Source: Methylobacterium segetis (GTDB taxonomy: Bacteria > Pseudomonadota > Alphaproteobacteria > Rhizobiales > Beijerinckiaceae). Taken from it: a DNA stretch of 54,002 nucleotides. The notes under the pieces were generated by a model. The model made no database searches and was not told the origin of the DNA. It worked only from the letters and a program-made list of their open reading frames with translations. The stretch is taken from contig NZ_SMNT01000028.1 in the NCBI RefSeq assembly GCF_004348265.1, positions 1 through 54,002 of the forward strand. The letters run 5' to 3'. Made by a program: the position numbers and the translations under genes. Below, piece after piece: positions 8,237-16,524 of this stretch (position 1 is its first letter; the number at the start of each line of letters is the position of its first letter).

Positions 8237-8779
8237 ATGCGCTACGAAGGAGCCAAATCCCGTCGCCGGGGGCATCCGGACCAAGCGACCGACCGCTTGG
8301 CCCGCGGTCTTGGCTGGTTCTCGATCGGTCTCGGCCTGTTCGAGATCGCGGCCGCCCGCAGCCTGACCCGCAATCTCGGCCTCGATGGGCGAGAGGACCT
8401 CGTGCGCGCCTATGGCGTGCGAGAGATCGGGACGGGCGTGGGAATCCTCACGTCCGAGGATCCGGCCCCGTGGATCTGGGGCCGGGTCGCGGGCGATGCC
8501 CTCGATCTCGCGACTCTGGCGACGGGACTGCACGGCCGGAATCGCCATCGCGACAACCTGCTGCTCGCGATGGCGGCGGTGGCGGGCGTGACCGCTCTCG
8601 ACGTGATCTGCGCCGAGACCCTCCGCCAGGAGACGCGGGAGCCCCTGCGCCCGCTCGCCGACTATCGCGGCCGAAGCGGCTTTCCGAAAGGGATCCGGGC
8701 CTCGCACGGCGCTGCGCGCGACCTCGACGTTCCGCGAGCCTTCCGCCAGCCGGACGCCCTCAGGCCCTTCGCGGCCTGA
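8237..8779 (+). CDS. Conserved membrane protein, co-transcribed with alcohol dehydrogenase
   Basis: 180 aa, preceded by a good ribosome site GAGGAGAG. The sequence shows ARGLGWFSIGLGLFEIAA, LVRAYGVREIGTGVGIL and GRVAGDALDLATLATG, a pattern I associate with small membrane proteins annotated as cyclase/dehydrase or DUF4267-like; two or three helices are likely. The C-terminal 45 residues (YRGRSGFPKGIRASHGAARD) are basic and resemble a tail found after this domain in related proteins. The function is not known. Its tight coupling to the upstream dehydrogenase suggests a linked role. Confidence 0.7.
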   Translation: MRYEGAKSRRRGHPDQATDRLARGLGWFSIGLGLFEIAAARSLTRNLGLDGREDLVRAYGVREIGTGVGILTSEDPAPWIWGRVAGDALDLATLATGLHGRNRHRDNLLLAMAAVAGVTALDVICAETLRQETREPLRPLADYRGRSGFPKGIRASHGAARDLDVPRAFRQPDALRPFAA

Positions 8780-8861
8780 CGCGAGGCAAGCTCAGGATCG
8801 GCGTCCTCACCGCTCTGCTGCCGCTGCCCGCCCTCTGTGCTGATCCGAAGGGTCGCATGAC

Positions 8862-8905
8862 GATCGCGAGGCACTCTTCCTTATGGGGAGAGCAGCCTCG
8901 CGATC
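8862..8905. repeat. Long interrupted hairpin downstream of the dehydrogenase operon
   Basis: Arms GATCGCGAGGC (8862-8872) and GCCTCGCGATC (8895-8905) are perfectly complementary over 11 bp. After a one-by-two internal loop, a second stem of seven pairs follows (CTCTTCC with GGGAGAG, one G-T) and closes on a five-base loop. There is no T-tract on either side, so it is not a standard intrinsic terminator. It may end the upstream operon in a factor-assisted way or belong to a structured RNA. Confidence 0.6.
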
Positions 8906-8916
8906 TCCAGGAAATG

Positions 8917-9051
8917 TCGGAGGGCCGGATGTTTCGTTCGACCCTCCGAAGGCTCTCCCTCGATCGGAGTCCTGCGGGCGCGATCTGTCCGCTTGGAGAG
9001 GGTGTGGAGCCTCATGACCCGGGAGTCTCTCTCGGATCGAGGGAGGCTCCA
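8917..9051. repeat. Cluster of overlapping inverted repeats
   Basis: TCGGAGGG (8917-8924) pairs with CCCTCCGA (8942-8949). CTCCCTCGATC (8955-8965) can pair with GATCGAGGGAG (9035-9045), but that same right arm can instead close a local hairpin with CTCTCTCG (9027-9034), and AGGCTCCA (9044-9051) can pair with TGGAGCCT (9005-9012). These stems compete with each other. No coding frame fits this stretch. It could be a conditional RNA or chance in GC-rich DNA. Confidence 0.4.
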
Positions 9052-9075
9052 GCCCGGACGTGCCGTTGTTCCTCT

Positions 9076-9090
9076 GCACAACTTTTGTGC
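9076..9090. promoter_or_regulatory. NtrC-type enhancer site (GCAC-N7-GTGC)
   Basis: GCAC-AACTTTT-GTGC fits the NtrC dyad GCAC-N7-GTGC. It lies about 110 bp upstream of the transcription start predicted from the sigma-54 promoter at 9173-9189, a normal enhancer distance. A weaker flanking dyad (TTGTGCG at 9085-9091 with CGCACAA at 9107-9113) overlaps it and may be a second site. Confidence 0.6.
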
Positions 9091-9172
9091 GCAGCAGCAT
9101 GTTGCACGCACAATCGGCCATGCCGCGGCGCCGTTCGAGGTGCTTCGTAGGCGATCCTGGCGCCCGATTAGA

Positions 9173-9189
9173 TTGGCACGGTTCCTGCT
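9173..9189 (+). promoter_or_regulatory. Sigma-54 promoter of the nitrate-type ABC operon
   Basis: TTGGCACGGTTCCTGCT matches the -24/-12 consensus (TTGGCACG-N4-TTGCW) with one mismatch; the invariant GG and GC are exactly 12 bp apart. The predicted start is near 9200, leaving a leader of about 145 bases. With the NtrC-type site upstream, this points to induction under nitrogen limitation. Confidence 0.7.
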
Positions 9190-9198
9190 GCTCCGTTC

Positions 9199-9222
9199 CT
9201 GCCCGCCAATGGCGACGGGCAG
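9199..9222 (+). other. Hairpin at the predicted 5' end of the ABC-operon mRNA
   Basis: CTGCCCG (9199-9205) pairs with CGGGCAG (9216-9222). Inside, after a C-A mismatch and a C-G pair, sits a six-base loop AATGGC with A in position 1 and G in position 4, as in ANTAR-protein targets. The next hairpin downstream (stem CCGCG/CGCGG) has loop CTCGCA, which lacks the A. A 5' stabilising hairpin is an equally good reading. Confidence 0.35.
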
Positions 9223-9343
9223 CCTCCGCCAGCACCGCCGCTGAACGACGCTCCGCAGCCGCGCTCGCACGCGGACGGGGCGGTGCGTTCGCGCGGCCGC
9301 AAGCCAGGCGCCGGTCGGGACTCGAGAGCAGGACTAGGTATCG

Positions 9344-10633
9344 ATGCACAAGGGTGAGATGAAAACCCGGCGCAGCCTCCTCAAAGGCGCCGCTGCGGCC
9401 CTCTCCGTCACGGCCGCCGCGCGGCTCGCGTTGCCGGGAGGTGCTTTCGCGCAAGGTGCGGGGCCGGAGGTGAAGGGCGCCAAGCTCGGCTTCATCGCGC
9501 TCACCGACGCGGCTCCCCTGTTCATAGCGAAGGAGAAGGGCCTCTTTGCCAAGTATGGCATGCCGGATGTCGAGGTCGTCAAACAGGCGTCCTGGGGTAC
9601 TACGCGCGACAATCTCGTCCTCGGCTCCGAGGGCAACGGCATCGACGGCGCCCACATCCTGACCCCGATGCCCTACCTGATCAGCGCGGGGCGGGTGACG
9701 CAGAACAACGTGCCGGTGCCGATGTACATCTTGGCCCGGCTCAATCTCGCCGGGCAGTGCATCTCGGTCTCCAAGGAGCATATGGGTGACAAGGTCGCCC
9801 TCGACGCCAAGCCCTTCAAGGCGGCTCTTGAGAGGAAGAAGGCCGCCGGCAAGTCGGTGAAGGCCGCCATGACCTTCCCCGGCGGCACCCACGACCTCTG
9901 GATCCGCTACTGGCTCGCCGCGGGCGGCATCGACCCCGACAAGGACATCGAGACCATCGTCGTGCCGCCGCCCCAGATGGTGGCGAACATGAAGGTCGGC
10001 ACGATGGATTGCTTCTGCGTCTGCGAGCCGTGGAACGCCCAGCTGATCAGCCAGGGCATCGGCTACACCGCCCTGACCACAGGCGAGCTCTGGAAGGACC
10101 ATCCGGAAAAGGCCTTCGCGATGCGGGCCTCCTTCGTCGACAAGTACCCGAACGCGTCCAAGGCGCTGCTGATGGCGGTGATGGAGGCGCAACAATGGTG
10201 CGACAAGCCCGAGAACCGGGACGAGCTCGCCGGCATCGTCGCCAAGCGCCAGTGGATCAACGTCGCGGTCAACGACGTCGTCGACCGCATGAAGGGCAAT
10301 TTCGACTATGGCGACGGCCGGAAGGTCGAGGACAGCCCGCACATCATGAAGTATTGGGCGGACAACGCGTCCTATCCCTATAAGAGCCATGATCTCTGGT
10401 TCCTCACCGAAGACATCCGTTGGGGCAAATTCGACCCGACGACCGACACCAAGGCGCTGATCGGCAAGGTGAACCGCGAGGATCTCTGGCGCGACGCGGC
10501 CAAGGCGCTCGGGCTCGCCTCGATCCCGACCTCCACCTCCCGCGGCAAGGAGACGATGTTCGACGGCAAGGTCTTCGACCCTGCCGATCCAGCCGCTTAC
10601 CTCGCCAGCCTCGGCATCAAGAGGGTCGCGTGA
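9344..10633 (+). CDS. Nitrate/nitrite-type ABC transporter substrate-binding protein (NrtA/CmpA-like), Tat signal
   Basis: 429 aa from ATG 9344; a second ATG at 9359 has a better Shine-Dalgarno (AAGGG) and would remove five residues. The N-terminus KTRRSLLKGAAAALS is a twin-arginine signal with cleavage near AFAQG. The mature part has the NrtA/SsuA fold wording: GFIALTDAAPLFIAKEKGLF, TFPGGTHDLWIRYWLAAGGI, VGTMDCFCVCEPWNAQLI, YKSHDLWFLTEDIRWGKF. This family binds nitrate/nitrite, bicarbonate or cyanate in the periplasm; the sigma-54/NtrC promoter favours a nitrogen compound. It heads an operon with the permease, ATPase and a GAF-repeat protein; its stop overlaps the next start (TGATG). No nitrate reductase gene is in the window. 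Confidence 0.85.
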   Translation: MHKGEMKTRRSLLKGAAAALSVTAAARLALPGGAFAQGAGPEVKGAKLGFIALTDAAPLFIAKEKGLFAKYGMPDVEVVKQASWGTTRDNLVLGSEGNGIDGAHILTPMPYLISAGRVTQNNVPVPMYILARLNLAGQCISVSKEHMGDKVALDAKPFKAALERKKAAGKSVKAAMTFPGGTHDLWIRYWLAAGGIDPDKDIETIVVPPPQMVANMKVGTMDCFCVCEPWNAQLISQGIGYTALTTGELWKDHPEKAFAMRASFVDKYPNASKALLMAVMEAQQWCDKPENRDELAGIVAKRQWINVAVNDVVDRMKGNFDYGDGRKVEDSPHIMKYWADNASYPYKSHDLWFLTEDIRWGKFDPTTDTKALIGKVNREDLWRDAAKALGLASIPTSTSRGKETMFDGKVFDPADPAAYLASLGIKRVA

Positions 10634-11517
10634 TGGCCTCTCCCGCAACCCTCGCCGGCAAGGTCAGCCTCGGCACGTCCGGCCGCGATGCGGCCGGAAT
10701 CAAAGCCCGCAGCCTGCTCAGGATCTCGGGCAAGGGGCTCTCGCGGCTCGCCGCGCAGATCCTGCCGCCGCTGGTGGTGCTCACGGCCTTCCTGCTGTTC
10801 TGGGAGGTGGCGTGCTCGCGTCCCGGCGCCGGCCTGCCCGCGCCCTCCCGCGTCTTCTCGGAGGCGTGGCCGATCATCTCGGATCCGTTCTTCGACAACG
10901 GCGGCACGGACAAGGGCCTGTTCTGGCACATCATCGCGAGCCTGCAGCGCGTGGCCCTGGGTTTCGCGCTGGCCACCATCGCCGGGATCCTGCTCGGCAC
11001 CCTCGTCGGCCAGTCCGAATGGGCGATGCGGGGCCTGGACCCGATCTTCCAGGTCCTGCGCACGATCCCGCCCCTCGCTTGGCTGCCGCTCTCCCTCGCC
11101 GCCTTCCGCGACGGGCAGCCGTCCGCGATCTTCGTGATCTTCATCACTTCGATCTGGCCGATCATCATCAACACGGCGGTCGGCATCCGGAACATTCCGC
11201 AGGATTACCGCAACGTCGCGGCGGTGGTGCGGCTCAACCCGGTCGAGTTCTTCGTGAAGATCATGCTCCCCTCGGCCGCGCCCTACATCTTCACGGGCCT
11301 AAGGATCGGCGTCGGCCTGTCCTGGCTCGCGATCGTGGCGGCCGAGATGCTGATCGGCGGCGTCGGGATCGGGTTCTTCATCTGGGACGCCTGGAATTCC
11401 TCGCACATCAGCGAGATCATCGTGGCGCTCGTCTATGTCGGCGTCATCGGCTTCATCCTCGACCGCGTCGTGGCAGGGCTCGGCCGGCTCGTCACCCGCG
11501 GCACCAGCGCGGCCTGA
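10633..11517 (+). CDS. Nitrate/nitrite-type ABC transporter permease (NrtB-like)
   Basis: 294 aa from the ATG at 10633, which overlaps the preceding stop as TGATG, so translation is probably coupled. About six membrane helices follow a basic N-terminal tail. The binding-protein-dependent permease signature is visible as NVAAVVRLNPVEFFVKIMLPSAAP, then GLRIGVGLSWLAIVAAEML, typical of the NrtB/SsuC/CmpB group. A longer open frame upstream (from 10420) overlaps the binding-protein gene and is not used. It partners the adjacent binding protein and ATPase to import an oxyanion-like nitrogen source. Confidence 0.87.
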   Translation: MASPATLAGKVSLGTSGRDAAGIKARSLLRISGKGLSRLAAQILPPLVVLTAFLLFWEVACSRPGAGLPAPSRVFSEAWPIISDPFFDNGGTDKGLFWHIIASLQRVALGFALATIAGILLGTLVGQSEWAMRGLDPIFQVLRTIPPLAWLPLSLAAFRDGQPSAIFVIFITSIWPIIINTAVGIRNIPQDYRNVAAVVRLNPVEFFVKIMLPSAAPYIFTGLRIGVGLSWLAIVAAEMLIGGVGIGFFIWDAWNSSHISEIIVALVYVGVIGFILDRVVAGLGRLVTRGTSAA

Positions 11518-11527
11518 GGAGGGCACC

Positions 11528-12322
11528 ATGGCACATCTCGATCTCTCTCAGGTCGGCATCAGCTTCACGCGCGCCGGCAAGACGACGGAAGTCCTGCGGG
11601 ACGTGAATCTCAAGATCGCCAAGGGCGAATTCGTCTCGATCATCGGTCACTCGGGCTGCGGCAAGTCCACGGTGCTCAACATCGTGGCGGGCCTGCTCAA
11701 GGCCTCGACCGGCGTCGTGCTCCTCGACGGCAAGGAGGTGTCGAGCCCCGGCCCCGAGCGGGCCGTCGTCTTCCAGAACCACTCGCTCCTGCCCTGGCTG
11801 ACGGTGCGGGAGAACGTGGCGCTGGCCGTCGACAAGGTGCTGGCCCGTACCAAGTCGCGGGCCGAACGGGCGGCCTGGATCGAGCACAACCTCGCCCTCG
11901 TGAACATGATGCACGCGGCCGACAAGCGCCCGAACGAGATCTCGGGCGGCATGAAGCAGCGCGTCGGCATTGCCCGGGCGCTCGCGATGGAGCCGACGGT
12001 GCTGCTCATGGACGAGCCGTTCGGCGCCCTCGATGCGCTGACCCGCGCGCATCTCCAGGATCAGCTCATGGAGATCCAGGTGCGCCTGAAGAACACCGTC
12101 ATCATGATCACCCACGACGTCGACGAGGCGGTGCTCCTCTCCGACCGCATCGTGATGATGACCAACGGCCCCTCCGCCACGATCGGCGAGGTGCTCACCG
12201 TCCCGATGTCGCGGCCGCGCAAGCGCCTCGAACTCGTCGAGGACAAGGATTACGTCCATTGCCGAGCCGAGGTGCTGGAGTTCCTCTACGCCCGCCACGC
12301 GCGACCCGCGCTCGCGGCCTGA
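11528..12322 (+). CDS. Nitrate/nitrite-type ABC transporter ATP-binding protein (NrtD-like)
   Basis: 264 aa, start ATG 11528 after GGAGGG. Complete ABC ATPase: Walker A GHSGCGKST (residues 40-48), Q-loop in VVFQNHSLLPWLTV, signature SGGMKQR (from residue 139), Walker B VLLMDEPFGALD, and switch histidine ITHDVDEAV. The FQNHSLLPWLTVRENVALAV wording is typical of the nitrate/taurine/sulfonate group. It energises import by the adjacent permease, which ends 10 bp upstream. The C-terminus (EDKDYVHCRAEVLEFLYARH) matches NrtD rather than the longer NrtC type with a fused binding domain. Confidence 0.9.
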   Translation: MAHLDLSQVGISFTRAGKTTEVLRDVNLKIAKGEFVSIIGHSGCGKSTVLNIVAGLLKASTGVVLLDGKEVSSPGPERAVVFQNHSLLPWLTVRENVALAVDKVLARTKSRAERAAWIEHNLALVNMMHAADKRPNEISGGMKQRVGIARALAMEPTVLLMDEPFGALDALTRAHLQDQLMEIQVRLKNTVIMITHDVDEAVLLSDRIVMMTNGPSATIGEVLTVPMSRPRKRLELVEDKDYVHCRAEVLEFLYARHARPALAA

Positions 12323-12340
12323 CCGCCCGGGGACTCTCGC

Positions 12341-13276
12341 ATGTCGATGCGGTCCTTCATCCGTGCCGCCGAAGTCTGGTTGCCCAGCCCCGACGGCACG
12401 GAACTCGTCTTCGGGGACGGCCTCTATGGCGACCTGACCGCCTTTGCCGAGACGAGCCGCGGCATCCGATTCCGCATGGGGGAAGGGTTACCCGGAGAGG
12501 CCTGGGCGGCCCGGCACCCGATCGTCATCAAGAGCCTGAAGGACTCGTCCTTCCGGCGCATCGAGGCGGCGGCGGAGGCCGGGCTCACCTCCGGCATCGC
12601 GATGCCGATCTTCTCGGGCGACAGCGTCCAGGCCGTGGTCGTATTTCTCTGCGGCGACGACGCGCGCCATGTCGGAGCGATCGAGGTCTGGAAGCACGAT
12701 CCCGAAGCCGACGCGCAGATCGGTCTCGACGACGGCTATTACGGTGGGGCCCAGCTGTTCGAGACGGTCTCGCGGCTGAAACGCTTCGGCCGCGGCTTCG
12801 GGCTTCCGGGCAGCGTCTGGGCCTCCGACATGCCGATGGTGTTCCGCGAGATCTACCGCTCTGAGCGTTTCCTGCGCCACGAGGAGGCGCTGCAGGTCGG
12901 GCTGAGCCTCGGGCTCGGACTGCCCTGCAACTACGACCCTGGCCGGATCTGGGTGATGCTGTTCCTCTCGGCCCTCGGCACGCCGCTCGCCGGGCGTTTC
13001 GAGATCTGGATCCCCGCTGCCGAGGGCGGCGGCCTCGTCTACGATGCCGGTCTCTCCGAGGAGAGCGACACGCCGCGCCCCCGCCTGATCGGGCCGGAGG
13101 CCGGGCTCCTCGGCAGGGTCCTCGCGACCGGCCTCCCCGCGATCACCGGGAATTGCACGGTGGATGCGCCTTGGCTCGTCGGACCCGCCGAACGGGGTGT
13201 CGCCCACGCTGCGATCGCGATCCCGACCCTGTCCGGCTACGGGAACCTGAAGGCTGTCACGGCCTGGCGGTTCTGA
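12341..13276 (+). CDS. Protein of three tandem GAF-like repeats, last gene of the ABC operon
   Basis: 311 aa, starting 18 bp after the ATPase gene in the same direction. The whole protein consists of three repeats with a period of about 105 residues. Each begins EVW or EIW (residues 11, 115, 221), has a central GLPGEAW/GLPGSVW/GLLGRVL block (49, 154, 255) and ends in a strand IAMPI/LGLPC/IAIPT (86, 192, 292). These are the marks of GAF sensory domains. There is no output domain, membrane helix or signal peptide, so it would be a cytoplasmic ligand-sensing or scaffold protein. Being translated with the transporter suggests it senses nitrogen or redox state, or tunes the transporter; that is inference. 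Confidence 0.75.
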   Translation: MSMRSFIRAAEVWLPSPDGTELVFGDGLYGDLTAFAETSRGIRFRMGEGLPGEAWAARHPIVIKSLKDSSFRRIEAAAEAGLTSGIAMPIFSGDSVQAVVVFLCGDDARHVGAIEVWKHDPEADAQIGLDDGYYGGAQLFETVSRLKRFGRGFGLPGSVWASDMPMVFREIYRSERFLRHEEALQVGLSLGLGLPCNYDPGRIWVMLFLSALGTPLAGRFEIWIPAAEGGGLVYDAGLSEESDTPRPRLIGPEAGLLGRVLATGLPAITGNCTVDAPWLVGPAERGVAHAAIAIPTLSGYGNLKAVTAWRF

Positions 13277-13363
13277 GCGAAGCCGGGGGACTGGACTGCG
13301 CTCGACCCCCGGCCTCGAGCTGTGAGACCGGGATTGGGATCAGTAAAGTGCGCCATAGGGCTC

Positions 13364-14644
13364 TCACGCCGTCAGGGCCGCGTCGAGATCCTCGATCAGG
13401 TCCGCCGGATCTTCGAGCCCGATCGAGAGGCGCACCACCTCGGGCCCTGCGCCCGCCGCGGTCTTCTGAGCGTCCGTGAGCTGGCGGTGGGTCGTGGAGG
13501 CCGGGTGGATGACGAGCGAGCGGGTGTCGCCGATATTGGCGAGATGCGAGAAGAGCTGCAGGTGCGAAACGAGCTTCACGCCCGCCTCGTAGCCGCCCTT
13601 CAGCCCGAAGGTGAAGACGGCACCCGCCCCGTTCGGCGTGTAGCGGCGGGCGAGCTGATGGTACTTGTCGGACTCGAGGCCCGGGTAGCTCACCCAGTCA
13701 ACCGCCGCGTGGTTGGCAAGGTGCGTCGCGACCGTCAGCGCGTTGTCCGAGTGGCGTTGCATGCGCAGGGGCAGGGTCTCGATGCCGTTCAGGATCAGGA
13801 AGGCGTTGAACGGCGACAGCGCCGGCCCTAGATCGCGCAGTCCGAGGACCCGGCAGGCGATGGCGAACCCGAAATTGCCGAACGTCTCCGAGAGCACCAT
13901 GCCGGCATATTCCGGCCGCGGCTCGCTCAGCATCGGGTAGCGCGCGTCGCCCGCCCAGTTGAAGCTGCCGCCGTCGACGATCAGGCCGCCGATCGAGTTG
14001 CCGTGACCGCCAAGGAACTTGGTGGCCGAGTGCACGATGATGTCGGCGCCGTGCTCGAAGGGCCGGATCAGGTACGGCGTCGCCATCGTGTTGTCGACGA
14101 CGAGCGGGATGTTGTGGCGCTTCGCGATGGCCGAGATCGCGGCGATGTCCGTGATGACGCCGCCCGGATTGGCGATCGACTCGCAGAAGATCGCCTTCGT
14201 GCGCGGCGTGATCGCCCGCTCGAACGAGGCGGGATCGTCGGTGTCCGCCCAGACCACCGACCAGCCGAAGTTCTTGTAGGAGTGGTTGAACTGGTTGATC
14301 GAGCCACCGTAGAGCTTGTTGGCCGCCACGAACTCGTCGCCCGGCTGCATCAGGGCGTGCATGGTTAGGAACTCGGCCGCGTGGCCGGAGGCCACGGCGA
14401 GCGCCGCGGTACCGCCTTCGAGCGCCGCGATCCGCTCCTCCAGCACCGCGTTCGTCGGGTTGGTGATGCGCGTGTAGATGTTGCCGAAAGCCTGGAGCCC
14501 GAACAGCGAGGCCGCATGGTCCACGTCGTCGAAGACGAAGCTCGTGGTCTGGTAGATCGGCGTCGCCCGCGCGCCCGTGGCCGCGTCGGGCGCCGCGCCC
14601 GCGTGGATCGCCAGGGTGTTGAAGCCGGGCAGGCGGTCGGTCAT
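13364..14644 (-). CDS. metY: O-acetylhomoserine sulfhydrylase (MetY-type)
   Basis: 426 aa from the ATG at 14644, preceded by GAGGAGA; a longer upstream reading is not needed. It belongs to the Cys/Met-metabolism PLP family: [42 protein letters not shown], the PLP-stacking tyrosine in KLYGGS (Y112), the PLP lysine in HSATKFLGG (K209), and the C-terminal [13 protein letters not shown] and [15 protein letters not shown]. The 420-430 aa length and the long insert before ETFGNFGFA fit MetY, which makes homocysteine from O-acetylhomoserine and sulfide. A related paralogue lies at 18247-19539. A short hairpin (CGGGC/GCCCG) sits just before the ribosome site. Confidence 0.88.
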   Translation of the reverse strand: MTDRLPGFNTLAIHAGAAPDAATGARATPIYQTTSFVFDDVDHAASLFGLQAFGNIYTRITNPTNAVLEERIAALEGGTAALAVASGHAAEFLTMHALMQPGDEFVAANKLYGGSINQFNHSYKNFGWSVVWADTDDPASFERAITPRTKAIFCESIANPGGVITDIAAISAIAKRHNIPLVVDNTMATPYLIRPFEHGADIIVHSATKFLGGHGNSIGGLIVDGGSFNWAGDARYPMLSEPRPEYAGMVLSETFGNFGFAIACRVLGLRDLGPALSPFNAFLILNGIETLPLRMQRHSDNALTVATHLANHAAVDWVSYPGLESDKYHQLARRYTPNGAGAVFTFGLKGGYEAGVKLVSHLQLFSHLANIGDTRSLVIHPASTTHRQLTDAQKTAAGAGPEVVRLSIGLEDPADLIEDLDAALTA

Positions 14645-14892
14645 CGGTCTCTCCTCGGGCATACGCTGCCCGGTTGCGTTTACGCCCCTGCGCGAGAGCA
14701 GCGCAAGGCAGCCCGGGACATGCGAATGGCGGGGCCGTCGCTCACGCGCGGCGATGGGGCGCGCCGTGCGGCACCGCGCATTCGCCCGCACACGCTTTCG
14801 CCGGCCGGGGCCCGTCCCTAAAAAAGTCGAACCCGCATGATGTCCCGCCCATTGAGGCCGTCGGACCGCGCGGCCACAGGTCGTGATCCTCC

Positions 14893-16524
14893 ATGCTGAA
14901 AACCGCCTTCGTTGCCGCGCGCGATCGCCAGCGCCTCTCGGAGATCGCCACGATCCTGATCGGCTTCGGCGTGAACAAGGTCGTCGACCGCCTGGGGCTC
15001 CGATACATTCCCCTCCTGCCAAAGCGCGGTCCTCGGGTCGACGTCACGCGCCTGTCGCAGCCGGAGCGGCTGCGTCGGGCCATCGAAGCCCTGGGTCCGA
15101 CCTTCATCAAGTTCGGGCAGGTGCTGGCGAGTCGCCCGGATCTCCTCGCGCCCGCCTGGACTGAGGAACTGGAGAAGCTTCACAGCCAGGTCTCGCCCGT
15201 CCACTGGGATCAGATCCGCCCGCAGCTGGAAGCCGATCTCGGTGCTCCGCCCTCGGAGGTCTTCGCCGAGTTCGACGTGGAGCCGATCGCCTCCGCCTCG
15301 ATCGCCCAGGTCTACCGGGCGCGCCTGCATTCGGGCGAGGATGTCGTCGTCAAGGTCCTGCGGCCGGGTCTGCGGAAGATTATCGAGGCGGACCTGCGGC
15401 TGATGGCTCACGGCGCCCGGATCGTCGAGACCGAATGGCCGGACATGGCCCGCTACCAGCCGCGCGAGCAGATGCGCCACCTCGCGGCCGGCCTGAACGG
15501 TGAGCTGGACCTCCTCAACGAGGCGCGCAACTGCGAATTGCTCGCGGCCATCTTCGACGATCGCGACGACATCGTCTTCCCGAAAATCTACTGGGAATGG
15601 TGCTCCGAGCGCGTCCTCGTCCAAGAGTTCATCCACGGCATCTCGCCGAACGATGAGGCCGGCCTGCGCGCGGCCGGTGTCGACAAGAAGCTGCTGGCCC
15701 AGAAGGGCACCGACGCCTTCCTGCGCATGGCACTGATCGAGGGCGTGTTCCACGCCGATCCGCATCCCGGAAACCTGCTGGCGATGCCCGGCAACCGGAT
15801 CGGCTTCATCGATTTCGGCATTGTCGGCCGGCTCTCGCAGAAGCGGCGTGGCCAGCTCCTCGTGCTCATCGGCGCAATGCTGAAGCAGGATGCGGACGGC
15901 CTGATGGCCGTTCTCCTCGACTGGACCGGTACGTCGAACCCCGACCTCACCAAGCTCGAAGCCTCGGCGCAGGCCTTCGTGGAGAGTCACTCCGCGATCC
16001 CGCTCAATCTCGGTCTCGTCCTGACGGACTTCATGACGATGGCGCGCGAGAACGACCTCGCCATGCCGACCGATCTCGCGATCCTGTTCAAGGGGCTCGT
16101 CACTGCCGACGGCGTGATGCGCCACCTCGATCCGAACTTCGACCTCTTCGCCGCGGCCGGCCCGACCGTCCGCTCGACCATGCAGACGCAGTTCTCGCTG
16201 CGCGGCATCAGGCGGAAGGCCGAGGCCCTCGGCGTTGGCCTGTTCGGCGCGGCCTCCGAGTTGCCGACCCTGATTCACCTCATGCTGGTGCGCCTCAAGC
16301 AGGGTCGCGTGACGGTGGAGATCGAGGTGAAGGGCCTCGACAAGGTGACCCGCGGCATCGAGCGGGCTGCCGCCCGCGTCGCCGTCGCACTGGTGGTGGC
16401 GGCCTTCGCCACGCAGCTCGCGCCGCGCCTGATCGATCTCGGCACGCCGGTCTTCATCACCATCGGTCTGATGGTCTTCACCCTCGGCGTCGGCTGGCTG
16501 GTGCTCCTCGGCCGCAACAAATGA
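14893..16524 (+). CDS. ABC1/UbiB (AarF) family atypical kinase
   Basis: 543 aa, normal for the family. It shows the family-specific KxGQ element (GPTFIKFGQVLASRPDLL), the Ala-rich loop ASIAQVYRARL replacing the usual glycine loop, an ATP-binding lysine in VVVKVLRPG, the catalytic loop HADPHPGNLL and the metal-binding IDFGIVG. Two hydrophobic helices at the C-terminus (about residues 496-517 and 520-540) anchor it in the membrane. Members support ubiquinone biosynthesis through ATPase-driven lipid extraction or phosphorylation. No ubi genes are adjacent, so it may be a second family member rather than the canonical UbiB. The gene diverges from metY with a gap of about 250 bp. Confidence 0.87.
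   Translation: MLKTAFVAARDRQRLSEIATILIGFGVNKVVDRLGLRYIPLLPKRGPRVDVTRLSQPERLRRAIEALGPTFIKFGQVLASRPDLLAPAWTEELEKLHSQVSPVHWDQIRPQLEADLGAPPSEVFAEFDVEPIASASIAQVYRARLHSGEDVVVKVLRPGLRKIIEADLRLMAHGARIVETEWPDMARYQPREQMRHLAAGLNGELDLLNEARNCELLAAIFDDRDDIVFPKIYWEWCSERVLVQEFIHGISPNDEAGLRAAGVDKKLLAQKGTDAFLRMALIEGVFHADPHPGNLLAMPGNRIGFIDFGIVGRLSQKRRGQLLVLIGAMLKQDADGLMAVLLDWTGTSNPDLTKLEASAQAFVESHSAIPLNLGLVLTDFMTMARENDLAMPTDLAILFKGLVTADGVMRHLDPNFDLFAAAGPTVRSTMQTQFSLRGIRRKAEALGVGLFGAASELPTLIHLMLVRLKQGRVTVEIEVKGLDKVTRGIERAAARVAVALVVAAFATQLAPRLIDLGTPVFITIGLMVFTLGVGWLVLLGRNK

Noticed and set aside
8807..10648. 613-codon minus-strand open frame opposite the binding-protein gene
   Set aside because: It is antisense to a gene with a full family match; its translation is Arg/Asp/His-rich without any recognisable motif, as expected for a GC-rich shadow frame.
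14645..14820. Possible SAM-responsive riboswitch before metY
   Set aside because: There is a small hairpin (CGGGC/GCCCG) before the ribosome site and a GCGTAAACGC stretch, but I could not match the conserved core of SAM-II, SAM-V or SAH elements. A covariance-model search would settle it.
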